This document shows, piece after piece, positions 7,963 through 16,408 of a DNA stretch of 64,000 bases (the stretch's first letter is position 1; each line of letters opens with the position of its first letter). The position numbers and the translations under genes were made by a program. Origin of the DNA: Candidatus Obscuribacterales bacterium (GTDB lineage: Bacteria; Cyanobacteriota; Vampirovibrionia; Obscuribacterales; Obscuribacteraceae). Where the stretch lies: contig JAKFVU010000084.1 of the NCBI GenBank assembly GCA_021732025.1, positions 26,139 through 90,138 on the forward strand, given 5' to 3'. Under the pieces are notes generated by a model. That model was not told where the DNA came from. It made no database searches and worked only from the letters and a program-made list of their open reading frames with translations.

Positions 7963-10900
7963 GTGCCGCAACTTCGACATCCCGAATCAGATATAGCCTC
8001 TGGAACGGCTTCTGGTGCAGCCGCTGATAAAGCTGCCGCAACTGACTCGACGTCGAGTAACGCCAGTTCGACAAATGACACCTGGCTCGGCGAGAACATA
8101 TGGAAGCCCGTTCAAGAAAACGTACTCAACCCGATGGCCAACGGCACCGGGGCTGTGCGCATTTACAATACATTTGCCCCCGCTGACAAACAAGCAAAAG
8201 AAGCTAAAGTTGCTGAAGTGCACAATATTGCCCAATGGGGCGTGCAGACACTTTCAGAAACAGCGGGCGCCATCGTACCCTATGTTATTGCCGGAAAACT
8301 GCTACATGGCGGCGGTAGACTAGTAGGCGAGTCAATAGGCGCCAAAGGTGTCACCGCTAGAATTCTTACACACGAGGCTGGTGCCCAAATTGTTGGTGCC
8401 GGCATCTATGACTTTATTAAGAAGCCCCATCAAGGCGAAACCAGGGTTAGCAACTCGATTGCAACAATGGCTAGCTTCACAGTCTTTGAAGGGGGCAACC
8501 GCCTGATCAAAGCAGAGTCTATGGGTCTTTTTGCTCGCACCAGCGGACGGGCAGTAGTTGGCGCTGGCGGCGGTCTAGTGGGCTACGACACATCGCACTT
8601 TGTGGCCGGGCTGCTCGGCGAGAAGACTGAGACCAACTGGTCCGATCGCGGCCAAGCGATGGCCTCGGGAGCCTTCATCAATACCTCTCTTCCGGCAATT
8701 TCTCACGGCCTCACTCGTGCTTATGATGCTGGTATCAATAGCCAATCTTGGGGCAAAGGGGTGCCGATTGAACGCTACTTAAAATATGAGGGACTAAGCC
8801 ATCCAGAGCTAGTTGAGGCAGCTCGCTTTAACCCACTGGCCCGGGTGAAGGAAGTGAAAACTCCTGGAGCCGAGACCAAAGCAGATATAAGTAAAAATGT
8901 GGTCGAGCTGCAGAAGAGCGACAACGCAGCCAAATTAGCTCATGAATTAACCCACCTGCGCTTAGCTAAGCAGATGGAGCCGCTCTATTCTCTGCTGGAG
9001 CCAATGAGCAAGGCCAATCCACAGAAAGCTGAACAAGATTTCTATAAGCTCAGAGCATTTGCCGAGTCAACTGCGCGGGCCACCGAAAACAAAGTGCTTC
9101 AGCGCATGCAAGGGCCAGAAGCACCGCAAGTGGTAGAGCATCCAGCCTTAGTTGGCGAGCAACTAGCAAAAGACGGCCGCCAATATAAAGACATTTGGGC
9201 CGAAGAATGGAAAGCCTTCCTCGCCCGGCCCGACTTTAGGCCCAAGGTAGAGTTTCACGGAATAGAACCGGGCGCGGTCAAAATTGGCTCGCCAGAACCC
9301 CTCGGTGCCACAGTAACCGAGCACGGTGTCAATTTTGCTGTGGCCTCAGAAAGCGCAGCAAAGGTCGAACTACTTATATTTGAAAACAAAGACGCTAAAC
9401 AACCAACCAGAACAATAGAACTGACAAAAACCGATAACGTCTGGCACGGCTTCGTCGAAAATTTACAGCCCGGCACTCAGTATTTATACCGCGCCCACGG
9501 CGAATATTCCCCTGCTCAAAACGGTTCGCGTATCAACGAAAACATGGCCTTGCTCGACCCATACAGTAAAGCCATCACAGGCGGCACCAAAGGGCCGTTA
9601 GGTTATGACAATAGCAATCTCAATGACGCCAACCGCCACTTACAAAAAGGCACCATTGATAGTGTCGAAGAAATGCCCCGCTCAATTGTTGTCAAAGCTG
9701 GAGAATTTGATTGGCAAGGAGACAGAGCTCCAAGTATCGAAATGGCCGATAGCCATATTTACGAGACCAATTTGAGAGGGATGACCGCCGCAGACCAAAC
9801 TCTCGGTGCGAGTGCCGGAACCTATCTCGGCCTACTCGAAAAGATTGATCACTTGAAGAGTCTCAATGTCACGGCTGTTGAGCTAATGCCAATAATGCAG
9901 TTTGATAAAGCCGACTGGCCCCACAATGACCCTGTCACGGGTGAGCCGCTGGGCAATTCCTGGGGTTACAACACAGTGGCTTTCCAAGCACCAGAAGGGC
10001 GGTTCGCTAAAAGTGGCAGCGATGGTGCTCAGGTTAATGAGTTCAAGACCATGGTGCGCGAACTTCACAAAAACAATATCGAAGTAATTCTCGATATTGT
10101 CTTTAACCACACACGAGAGGGCGGACATATGGGCCCCACTGTGAGTTTCAAAGGTTTCGACAATAAAGTCTACTACATGCTCGTTCCCGGCCGTCCCGAA
10201 CTATATGTCGATCATACCGGCTGCGGCAACACGATGAATACCAATCATCCCCAAGTGCAAAAGATGATCATTGATACTTTGCGCTATTGGAAAGAAGAGA
10301 TGCATGTGGACGGCTTCCGCTTTGATCTAGCCACCATCTTCAATTATGATGTTAACGGTGCAGAGAAAGCCAAGACTCCCATTATTGAAGCAATGGAAAA
10401 TGACCCTGTTCTCAAAGATACAAAGCTAATTGCCGAAGCCTGGGGGCCACATCAATATAAGTTAGGCCACTTCTCAGACCAGCGTTGGTCTGAATGGAAC
10501 GGCGACTTTAGAGATACAGTGCGCAAGTTTATCAAAGGCGACAGTGGTCAAACAGGCACCTTAGCTGAACGTATTAAGGGCTCGCCCACTTGGTTTAGAC
10601 CAGAAAGCGGACGCTACTCAATTAACTTTGTCACCGCCCATGATGGCTATACACTAAATGATTTGGTGTCCTACCAGCAAAAACACAATCATGCTAACGG
10701 CGAAAAAAATAACGATGGCAGCAACGATAACCACAGCTGGAATCACGGGTTTGAAGGCCCAGTAGAGCGCTCAGGGCTACCACTAGCTGAGCAACAACGA
10801 ATCGAACAACTGCGCGTGCAACAGGTAAAGAATGCGCTCGCATTGCTGTACTTGTCGAAGGGCACACCAATGTTATTGTACGGCGACGAAATGCGCCGCA

Positions 10901-11367
10901 GCCAAAATGGAAACAACAATGCCTGGCCCCAAGACAAGCTGACACAGCTTGATTGGATGCTCGCTGAAAAGAATAAAGACGTCTTGCGCTTTACTCAAAT
11001 GATTACCGATTTACGCAAGCGGCATGGCATCGGTAGAGTGGCTGACGATGCCATCACCTGGCACGGCACTCAACCTTACAAAGCTGACTTCTCTGATGGC
11101 GCACGCTTCATAGCTTGGCAGTACGGCAAGACCAATGAAGGCAATGCCAAAGTAAACCCTAGCAGCGCTCCATCTCTCTATCAAGCTTTTAATGCCTACT
11201 GGGAGCCTCTCGAAATCACACTTCCACCGGGCAATTGGCGCCGTCTTGTAGATACAGGTCTACCAAGTGGACAAGATATTGTGCCGCCCAGTCAAACCAA
11301 TCAGGTAGACCAAGTGAAAACTTACACCATCCAACCACGCACCGGAATTGTCTTTGAATCACACTAG
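7963..11367 (+). CDS. glgX: Glycogen debranching enzyme (GlgX/isoamylase, GH13) with a long N-terminal extension
   Basis: The enzyme hydrolyses alpha-1,6 branch points of glycogen. The C-terminal ~700 residues are a standard GlgX-type enzyme: a CBM48-like domain (about 430-540, LGATVTEHGVNFAVAS), then GH13 regions DIVFNH (711-716), GFRFD with nucleophile D788, AEAW with acid/base E825, and HD at 893-894. The family block LLYGDE followed by GNNNAW is also present. GlgX proteins are usually about 650-720 residues, so about 430 residues are extra. The extension has Gly/Ala-rich segments and an HELTH motif at 327-331, which fits the HExxH metal-binding pattern. Translation starts at GTG, six bases after a GAGGGAAG ribosome site. 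Confidence 0.92.
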   Translation: MPQLRHPESDIASGTASGAAADKAAATDSTSSNASSTNDTWLGENIWKPVQENVLNPMANGTGAVRIYNTFAPADKQAKEAKVAEVHNIAQWGVQTLSETAGAIVPYVIAGKLLHGGGRLVGESIGAKGVTARILTHEAGAQIVGAGIYDFIKKPHQGETRVSNSIATMASFTVFEGGNRLIKAESMGLFARTSGRAVVGAGGGLVGYDTSHFVAGLLGEKTETNWSDRGQAMASGAFINTSLPAISHGLTRAYDAGINSQSWGKGVPIERYLKYEGLSHPELVEAARFNPLARVKEVKTPGAETKADISKNVVELQKSDNAAKLAHELTHLRLAKQMEPLYSLLEPMSKANPQKAEQDFYKLRAFAESTARATENKVLQRMQGPEAPQVVEHPALVGEQLAKDGRQYKDIWAEEWKAFLARPDFRPKVEFHGIEPGAVKIGSPEPLGATVTEHGVNFAVASESAAKVELLIFENKDAKQPTRTIELTKTDNVWHGFVENLQPGTQYLYRAHGEYSPAQNGSRINENMALLDPYSKAITGGTKGPLGYDNSNLNDANRHLQKGTIDSVEEMPRSIVVKAGEFDWQGDRAPSIEMADSHIYETNLRGMTAADQTLGASAGTYLGLLEKIDHLKSLNVTAVELMPIMQFDKADWPHNDPVTGEPLGNSWGYNTVAFQAPEGRFAKSGSDGAQVNEFKTMVRELHKNNIEVILDIVFNHTREGGHMGPTVSFKGFDNKVYYMLVPGRPELYVDHTGCGNTMNTNHPQVQKMIIDTLRYWKEEMHVDGFRFDLATIFNYDVNGAEKAKTPIIEAMENDPVLKDTKLIAEAWGPHQYKLGHFSDQRWSEWNGDFRDTVRKFIKGDSGQTGTLAERIKGSPTWFRPESGRYSINFVTAHDGYTLNDLVSYQQKHNHANGEKNNDGSNDNHSWNHGFEGPVERSGLPLAEQQRIEQLRVQQVKNALALLYLSKGTPMLLYGDEMRRSQNGNNNAWPQDKLTQLDWMLAEKNKDVLRFTQMITDLRKRHGIGRVADDAITWHGTQPYKADFSDGARFIAWQYGKTNEGNAKVNPSSAPSLYQAFNAYWEPLEITLPPGNWRRLVDTGLPSGQDIVPPSQTNQVDQVKTYTIQPRTGIVFESH

Positions 11368-11412
11368 AGGCTCTTAATATTTAGAGACTTGGCGTTAGGT
11401 TTCAGATGGCAT

Positions 11413-11937
11413 TCAACTCTCAGGACCATAGTGAAAAACTGATTTCATCAGTGGTGTGAGCCAGTGATTAGCAATCATATTGAAAAAATACTGCTCATGC
11501 TCAATTTCTTTTTGCGCAAAAACTTTGATGATCTCTTCGTATTGACTGAGCCCTAAACTGCGGGCATGAAAGGCCGCTTCTTCATACTCGTGGATGTTGG
11601 CTTTCTCTAAGCGTCCAGCGAAATACATCGGCATATACCAGCCGCTAAAGAAACAGGCCAAAAAGATTATTGAGCCAACTGATCTCATCATCAAATCTCG
11701 CCAAGCCACTGGCTTAGCTTCTAATTCGTGCAGCATTTTCAACAAACTAGCTCGGTGATGCCACTCATCCAGTTCGATGCGGTGAATATCTTGACGCTCA
11801 GAGCGCTTCCAGGCAGCGCGCCAGTGACCGGCATAGGCCAGGGCTGCCGCTAACTCGCCAGAATAAGCCATTTGCAAGATATGAACCAGTTGCTTGCGAT
11901 GATATTCAGGGGTCGGAGAGTTAACAAAATCAGCCAT
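11413..11937 (-). CDS. Ferritin-like di-iron protein with membrane segment (COQ7-like fold)
   Basis: Four-helix ferritin-like pattern: a first helix with SGELAAALAYAGHW, a second with IELDEWHHR, then a hydrophobic hairpin-like stretch (about 80-103) and two further helices with EYEEAAFHA and KEIEHEQYF. The Glu and ExxH residues are placed as for a carboxylate-bridged di-iron site. The nearest familiar families are demethoxyubiquinone hydroxylase (COQ7) and membrane-associated rubrerythrin-like proteins; the substrate is unknown. The start at 11937 is preferred over the one at 11946 because a GGGGA ribosome site lies nine bases before it. It converges on the debranching gene. Confidence 0.75.
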   Translation of the reverse strand: MADFVNSPTPEYHRKQLVHILQMAYSGELAAALAYAGHWRAAWKRSERQDIHRIELDEWHHRASLLKMLHELEAKPVAWRDLMMRSVGSIIFLACFFSGWYMPMYFAGRLEKANIHEYEEAAFHARSLGLSQYEEIIKVFAQKEIEHEQYFFNMIANHWLTPLMKSVFHYGPES

Positions 11938-12051
11938 CAAAATCATTCCCCAAGTGGGCGACTGTATTATAAGTCAATTAAGAGGCTATACTAAGGCTTT
12001 ACAAGATCTGTCAGAAGCAACGTTAGAAGCAACAATAGAAATCCCTGGTCA

Positions 12052-12534
12052 ATGCAGCAATCTGAAGAATTACTCGAAGATCGAACCCTTGAAAGAGCAA
12101 CCGGCCCCGAGCGCGTGCGGGCTACTTTTCGCATTTACCATCCAGATCTCGAACCAGAAAAGCTAACAGAGCTTCTTGAGATCACACCATCAATCGCTTG
12201 GCGTAGCGGAGAAGACTCATACGGCTGGCGTAAACGCCCCGGATTCAAAGCCCCATCGGGCGGATGGCTCTTGAGTTCGCGCACCGTTATGCGTGGTAAC
12301 AACGCCAGCGCTCACATTGACTGGCTTCTCGATCAACTAGCAGGAAAGGCCAACATGATCAAAGAGCTACAAAATAGAGGCTTTATGATCGACGTTGTGG
12401 TGGGCTGGCACGCCAGTTCGTGGAACACGACCCCATCCCTTTCACCAGATCTGATGCGGCGACTTGCCAAGCTCAATTTGCCAATCTGGTTCGATGTTTA
12501 TTTATTTGGCTCTGAAGAAAACGAAATTAGTTGA
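12052..12534 (+). CDS. DUF4279 domain protein, copy 1
   Basis: A 160-residue cytoplasmic protein. The whole body (about 22-155) matches the DUF4279 pattern: FRIYHPDLEPEKLTELL, a GGWLLSS turn, an amphipathic helix HIDWLLDQL, then MIDVVVGW and a closing LPIWFDVY strand. Members are small proteins of unknown function, often seen near toxin-immunity type loci, but nothing toxin-like is next to it here. The next gene downstream is a second copy of the same domain. Confidence 0.8.
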   Translation: MQQSEELLEDRTLERATGPERVRATFRIYHPDLEPEKLTELLEITPSIAWRSGEDSYGWRKRPGFKAPSGGWLLSSRTVMRGNNASAHIDWLLDQLAGKANMIKELQNRGFMIDVVVGWHASSWNTTPSLSPDLMRRLAKLNLPIWFDVYLFGSEENEIS

Positions 12535-12556
12535 TAGAAAAATTAGTCGATATAAC

Positions 12557-13024
12557 ATGAACTTTGAAACTCAACCTCAAGAAACCTATGCCACCTTGCG
12601 CATCTACCACGCGCAATTAGAGCCAGATCAATTGACTACGCTCTTTGAAATCAAGCCGACAATGGCCTGGAAAATGGGCGACAAAATTACTATTGCCGAC
12701 TCTGAAAAATACAGCAGTACACCGGGGGTGATCGATGCTCAAACCGGTGGTTGGCTGCTTTCGTCAAAACATTCAATTCGCAGCACTGATGCCATGAAAC
12801 ACATCGAATGGATGGCCGATCAATTAGCCAATCACGGCAATTCAATCTACCAGTTGCAGCAAGCTGGTTTCACCGTCGATTTGGTAGTAGCCTGGTTTTC
12901 AGATTCTTGGAATACTTGCCCGGCACTTACACCAGAGCTAATGATGCGTCTTGCCAATTTACGCATACCGCTATGGTTCGACGTCTATCTCGATAGACCG
13001 ATGGACCTGAGCGTTCTTAGTTAG
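12557..13024 (+). CDS. DUF4279 domain protein, copy 2
   Basis: A tandem paralogue of the preceding gene, with the same order of blocks: LRIYHAQLEPDQLTTLFEI, TGGWLLSSKHS, HIEWMADQLA, VDLVVAWFSDSWN and PLWFDVYL. An ATG at 12557 is chosen because it begins at the same point of the domain and lies 22 bp after the first copy; the frame is open further upstream to 12464 but that would overlap copy 1. The stop overlaps the tail of the convergent WD40-like gene by 4 bp. Confidence 0.8.
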   Translation: MNFETQPQETYATLRIYHAQLEPDQLTTLFEIKPTMAWKMGDKITIADSEKYSSTPGVIDAQTGGWLLSSKHSIRSTDAMKHIEWMADQLANHGNSIYQLQQAGFTVDLVVAWFSDSWNTCPALTPELMMRLANLRIPLWFDVYLDRPMDLSVLS

Positions 13025-13824
13025 CGATAACCGCCACCATATTGCACATTGGCAATTTTAATGAACTGTTTAGCATCCCACAAGTATGTCCATTGCTCAG
13101 TTGCGCACAATAAATATCTACCATCGGGGCTAAACATCGCCGCTCGGATCGGATATTCGTGAGCGATAGTGCCAATTTCAGCACCATCAGAAGTTTTCCA
13201 TAACTTGGCCGTTTGGCCGTCGAGCGTAACTAGCTGGCTACTATCAGGATTGAAAATAAGGGCAGTAATTTGATTCGACTGTGGCATTTTTAGAGTCATC
13301 AAGCCTTGAGAAGCTGACCACAGCTGAAAATTCTCATCAGTAGTAACAGCAATTAAACTGCAATCCTGACTGAGCACCATCTGTCTCACGTTTGCTTGAT
13401 GATCAAACTGCTTGCGAAATTCACCGCCAGCCGACCAAGTGCGTGTCCAGGTACCACCACTGGTGACTATGAACGATCCATCTCGACTATATGCAATCCA
13501 ACGAATGAGCCCGCCATGCTGAAGCGCCATAAGCTCTACACCAGTAGTAGCATTCCATAGAGAAGCCGTGCGCCCCGAAACGGTGAGAAAGGTCTGTCCA
13601 TTGGGGCTATACAAAATCACTTTGGCAGAGGCGATACTTGGCACCATAGCGCTAAAGTCAGCGGCTGTGGTGCGCACAGGCATTCCACTTGAAGGGTCGG
13701 CCATGAATCGAGGAATTCTATTGCCAAAAACCACAGAGTTAATCTGATTGACTTGGGCGAAGGCTTCAACCTGAGAGCAAAATGCAATAGCGCATGAGAG
13801 CCCCACTAAGTTTAATTTTCGCAT
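13021..13824 (-). CDS. Exported WD40-repeat-like protein
   Basis: A signal peptide (about 1-24, ending near AFAQ) precedes at least four WD40-like blades. Typical units are LYSPNGQTFLTVSGRTASLWNA, shortened here to the YSPNGQ...LWNA pattern, then YSRDGSFIVTSGGTW, FNPDSSQLVTLDGQTAKLW and FSPDGRYLLCATEQWTYLW. The length (267 residues) allows only four or five blades, so a full seven-bladed propeller is not complete in one chain. Such proteins are usually protein-binding scaffolds; here it would act outside the cytoplasm. The gene is divergent from ppk2 with a 110-bp gap. Confidence 0.8.
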   Translation of the reverse strand: MRKLNLVGLSCAIAFCSQVEAFAQVNQINSVVFGNRIPRFMADPSSGMPVRTTAADFSAMVPSIASAKVILYSPNGQTFLTVSGRTASLWNATTGVELMALQHGGLIRWIAYSRDGSFIVTSGGTWTRTWSAGGEFRKQFDHQANVRQMVLSQDCSLIAVTTDENFQLWSASQGLMTLKMPQSNQITALIFNPDSSQLVTLDGQTAKLWKTSDGAEIGTIAHEYPIRAAMFSPDGRYLLCATEQWTYLWDAKQFIKIANVQYGGGYR

Positions 13825-13934
13825 TGGCGACCTCGATAAAAGTACACTAAAAATTCGATTATAGAATTTGCTGCAGGATATGTTAGCACTCGACGTGGCA
13901 TAAAGAACCCAGTGAGCGTTGGAGAGAGGCAGAG

Positions 13935-14954
13935 ATGAGTACAGACAAAAAGTCGAATGGCGTCAGCTCAAGTCCTATTGATGTCGATTCTATTGCCCTG
14001 ATAGATGCCCCCGAGGCCACCTCTAGCGGCATCAAAGCTAAAACCCAGTCAAATGCAATGCCTGAGCCAGACGGGAAGAAAAAGAAACTGGCAATTCAGA
14101 AGGCCGAGAGCAAACTTACTGAAGACGATCTTCGACGAGTCAATACCAGTAAGGGTTTGCAAAGCCTTCTCAAAAACAAAGATATTAAAATCAAAGATGT
14201 TCTAGCCGACCTAGAATACGAAGAAGAATTAGAGAAACTACAAGTAGAGCTTGTCAAACTACAACGCTGGGTGCAAGAAAAAGGCAAGCGTGTTGCCATT
14301 ATTTTAGAGGGCCGTGATGCCGCCGGTAAGGGTGGCACCATAAGACGCTTTACTGAGCACCTCAATCCCCGTTCAATGAGAGTGGTGGCACTACCTAAGC
14401 CAACGCAGCAAGAGAGAGGACAATGGTACTTCCAGCGTTACTCAGTGCAACTACCAAATGCAGGAGAAATAGTGTTCTTCGATCGCAGCTGGTACAACAG
14501 AGCAGTCGTCGAGCCTGTTAACGGATTTTGCACAAAAGTTGAGTATCAGCGCTTCATTCAGCAAGTTCCTGAATTCGAGCATATGCTCTACGAAGACGGA
14601 ATTACAATCATAAAGTTCTGGTTTTCGATCTCAAAAGAAGAACAGAAAAAGCGTTTTGATTCAAGACACTCAAACCCGCTGAAGCAGTGGAAACTAAGCC
14701 CAATTGACCAGCAAGCACAAGATCTCTGGGAACAATATACTGCCCACAAAGAAGAGATGTTCAGCCGCAGTCACATGTCGTTTAGTCCATGGATTGTAGT
14801 CAAGGCTAATGACAAGCGCATGGCCCGTCTAGAAAGTATTCGCTACGTTCTCAATTTGCTTGATTACAGTGGCAAGTCAGACTCGAAAGTCAGACTCTTT
14901 CCTGATCCAAATATCGTTAATCGCTATCACCGCCAGATAGCCAATATTGACTAG
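13935..14954 (+). CDS. ppk2: Polyphosphate kinase 2
   Basis: PPK2 enzymes use inorganic polyphosphate to phosphorylate nucleoside mono- or diphosphates, or run in the synthesis direction. The core is complete: Walker A EGRDAAGKGGT (125-135), the lid arginine region with ERGQWYFQRY (160-169), and Walker B with FFDRSWYNRA (181-190). About 70 polar residues precede the domain. A GGAGAGAGG ribosome site lies just before the ATG. The single-domain form resembles class I PPK2; subclass cannot be set by eye. Together with the debranching enzyme nearby it suggests stored polyphosphate and glycogen are both used. Confidence 0.92.
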   Translation: MSTDKKSNGVSSSPIDVDSIALIDAPEATSSGIKAKTQSNAMPEPDGKKKKLAIQKAESKLTEDDLRRVNTSKGLQSLLKNKDIKIKDVLADLEYEEELEKLQVELVKLQRWVQEKGKRVAIILEGRDAAGKGGTIRRFTEHLNPRSMRVVALPKPTQQERGQWYFQRYSVQLPNAGEIVFFDRSWYNRAVVEPVNGFCTKVEYQRFIQQVPEFEHMLYEDGITIIKFWFSISKEEQKKRFDSRHSNPLKQWKLSPIDQQAQDLWEQYTAHKEEMFSRSHMSFSPWIVVKANDKRMARLESIRYVLNLLDYSGKSDSKVRLFPDPNIVNRYHRQIANID

Positions 14955-15044
14955 CAGATGAAATAAGAGCAATTAACATAGAAAAAATAACATAGAGAAT
15001 TCTTCAAGAAGCGGCAAGTCAAGCACACCAAAGCGCTCAAAATT

Positions 15045-15050
15045 TATACT
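15045..15050 (+). promoter_or_regulatory. Possible -10 box TATACT immediately upstream of the SWIM operon
   Basis: TATACT lies nine bases before the ATG at 15059, and no ribosome-binding site is visible between them. A transcript starting about seven bases after this box would begin at or next to the start codon, meaning a leaderless message. No good -35 element is seen, so this is tentative. Confidence 0.3.
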
Positions 15051-15058
15051 CTATAGAC

Positions 15059-16408
15059 ATGTCGATTGCATACACTGCCGAGCAGATTCTAGAGCTTGCG
15101 CCAGACAGTTCTGCCGCCAAAGCCGGTCGGGATCTGGCCATCGCTTCAAAGTGGAAAAACTTAGGCCAAAATGAGCAATCTATCTGGGGCGAATGCCAGG
15201 GCAGTGGCGCTAAGCCTTATCAGACCCGAGCAGATTTAACTGGCCCAGCCTTTAAATGCAGCTGTCCAAGCCGAAAGTTTCCTTGCAAGCACAGCCTGGC
15301 CTTGGCATTGCTTTGTAGCGCCAACGGCGCGCTTTTTGAAGAGAAAGAGCCGCCAGCCTGGGTAAGCGAATGGCTTACAAGCCGTGGCGCCAAGAAGAAA
15401 AAAGAAACACCAGAAGTTGAGAAAAGCCCTGAACAATTAGAAGAATCGCAGCTGGCCAAAGATAAGCGCAAGCAAGACAGGCTCAGCCGGGTACAAGCTG
15501 GCATCGAAGAATTAGACCTCTTTATCGGCGATTTGATGCGCCAAGGTATCGGCACCGTTAAAAAACAGCCCTTTGCCTTCTGGAAAAGCCGGGCCGCTCG
15601 CCTGGTTGACGCTCAGGCTCCTGGACTAGCTAGACTGGTCAGTGAGTGCGCTGAAATTATTGCCCGCAGCAGCGATTGGGAGGACGCTCTCATCGACAAA
15701 CTAGCCACCATTAACCTTATTTGCCGGGCATTTCTCAAACTAGACGAACTCTCTAGCGAACTCAAAGCCGATGTATTGACGGCCATTGGCTTCAATCAGA
15801 GCCAAGAAGAGCTACTCAGTGGTGCCGGTACATGCATTGAAGATCTCTGGCTAGTAGTAGGTCAATACAGCTACACGCAAGACCGCTTACGCGTACAACG
15901 AAATTGGCTCTGGGGCAAAAACAGTGGACACTCGGCTCTGGTACTAGGCTTTGCCCATGGCACTGCCCCTTTTGATACCATGCTTATACCGGGATTATTT
16001 TATCGAGGCGAACTGGTCTTTTATCAAGGCTCTCTGCCTCAGCGGGCCTTGATAAAATCAAAATGCAGCGAACCAGCAGTGCCACCATTTGTGAGCGGAT
16101 TAACTTCAGTGGCTGAGGCATTAGGAAGTTATGCCAGCGATCTAGCTAAGACTCCATGGCTTGATACAGTGCCTTTTCTAATGCAAGAAGTGATACCACT
16201 TAAGGCCACAGATGGAAAATGGTGGATTGTTGACCAAGCTAAAAACGCCTTGCCGCTTCTAGTAAAAGAAGACACAGGCTGGCAGCTGCTGAGCTATTCG
16301 GGAGGTCTTTCCCTTTCACTTTTTGGTGAATGGGATGGTACCACTCTCAAACCGCTATCAGCTATGCGAGATGGCAATTACCTCAGACTACAGACGGTGG
16401 AAGTCTGA
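15059..16408 (+). CDS. SWIM zinc-finger protein
   Basis: First gene of a five-gene operon. The SWIM motif CxCx6CxH is seen as C67, C69, C76 and H78 within FKCSCPSRKFPCKH, following the usual TRADLTGPAF lead-in. A Lys/Glu-rich helix (about 115-150) and a mostly helical C-terminal domain follow. SWIM modules bind zinc and take part in DNA or protein contacts. In other bacteria such proteins sit with a MoxR ATPase and a VWA protein, as here (compare the E. coli yehL-yehM-yehP-yehQ region, from memory). The stop shares one base with the next start. Confidence 0.88.
   Translation: MSIAYTAEQILELAPDSSAAKAGRDLAIASKWKNLGQNEQSIWGECQGSGAKPYQTRADLTGPAFKCSCPSRKFPCKHSLALALLCSANGALFEEKEPPAWVSEWLTSRGAKKKKETPEVEKSPEQLEESQLAKDKRKQDRLSRVQAGIEELDLFIGDLMRQGIGTVKKQPFAFWKSRAARLVDAQAPGLARLVSECAEIIARSSDWEDALIDKLATINLICRAFLKLDELSSELKADVLTAIGFNQSQEELLSGAGTCIEDLWLVVGQYSYTQDRLRVQRNWLWGKNSGHSALVLGFAHGTAPFDTMLIPGLFYRGELVFYQGSLPQRALIKSKCSEPAVPPFVSGLTSVAEALGSYASDLAKTPWLDTVPFLMQEVIPLKATDGKWWIVDQAKNALPLLVKEDTGWQLLSYSGGLSLSLFGEWDGTTLKPLSAMRDGNYLRLQTVEV

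Noticed and set aside
13883..13891. TTAGCACTC, the left half of a CIRCE heat-shock operator
   Set aside because: The right half GAGTGCTAA is not present nine bases later, and the gene downstream is ppk2.
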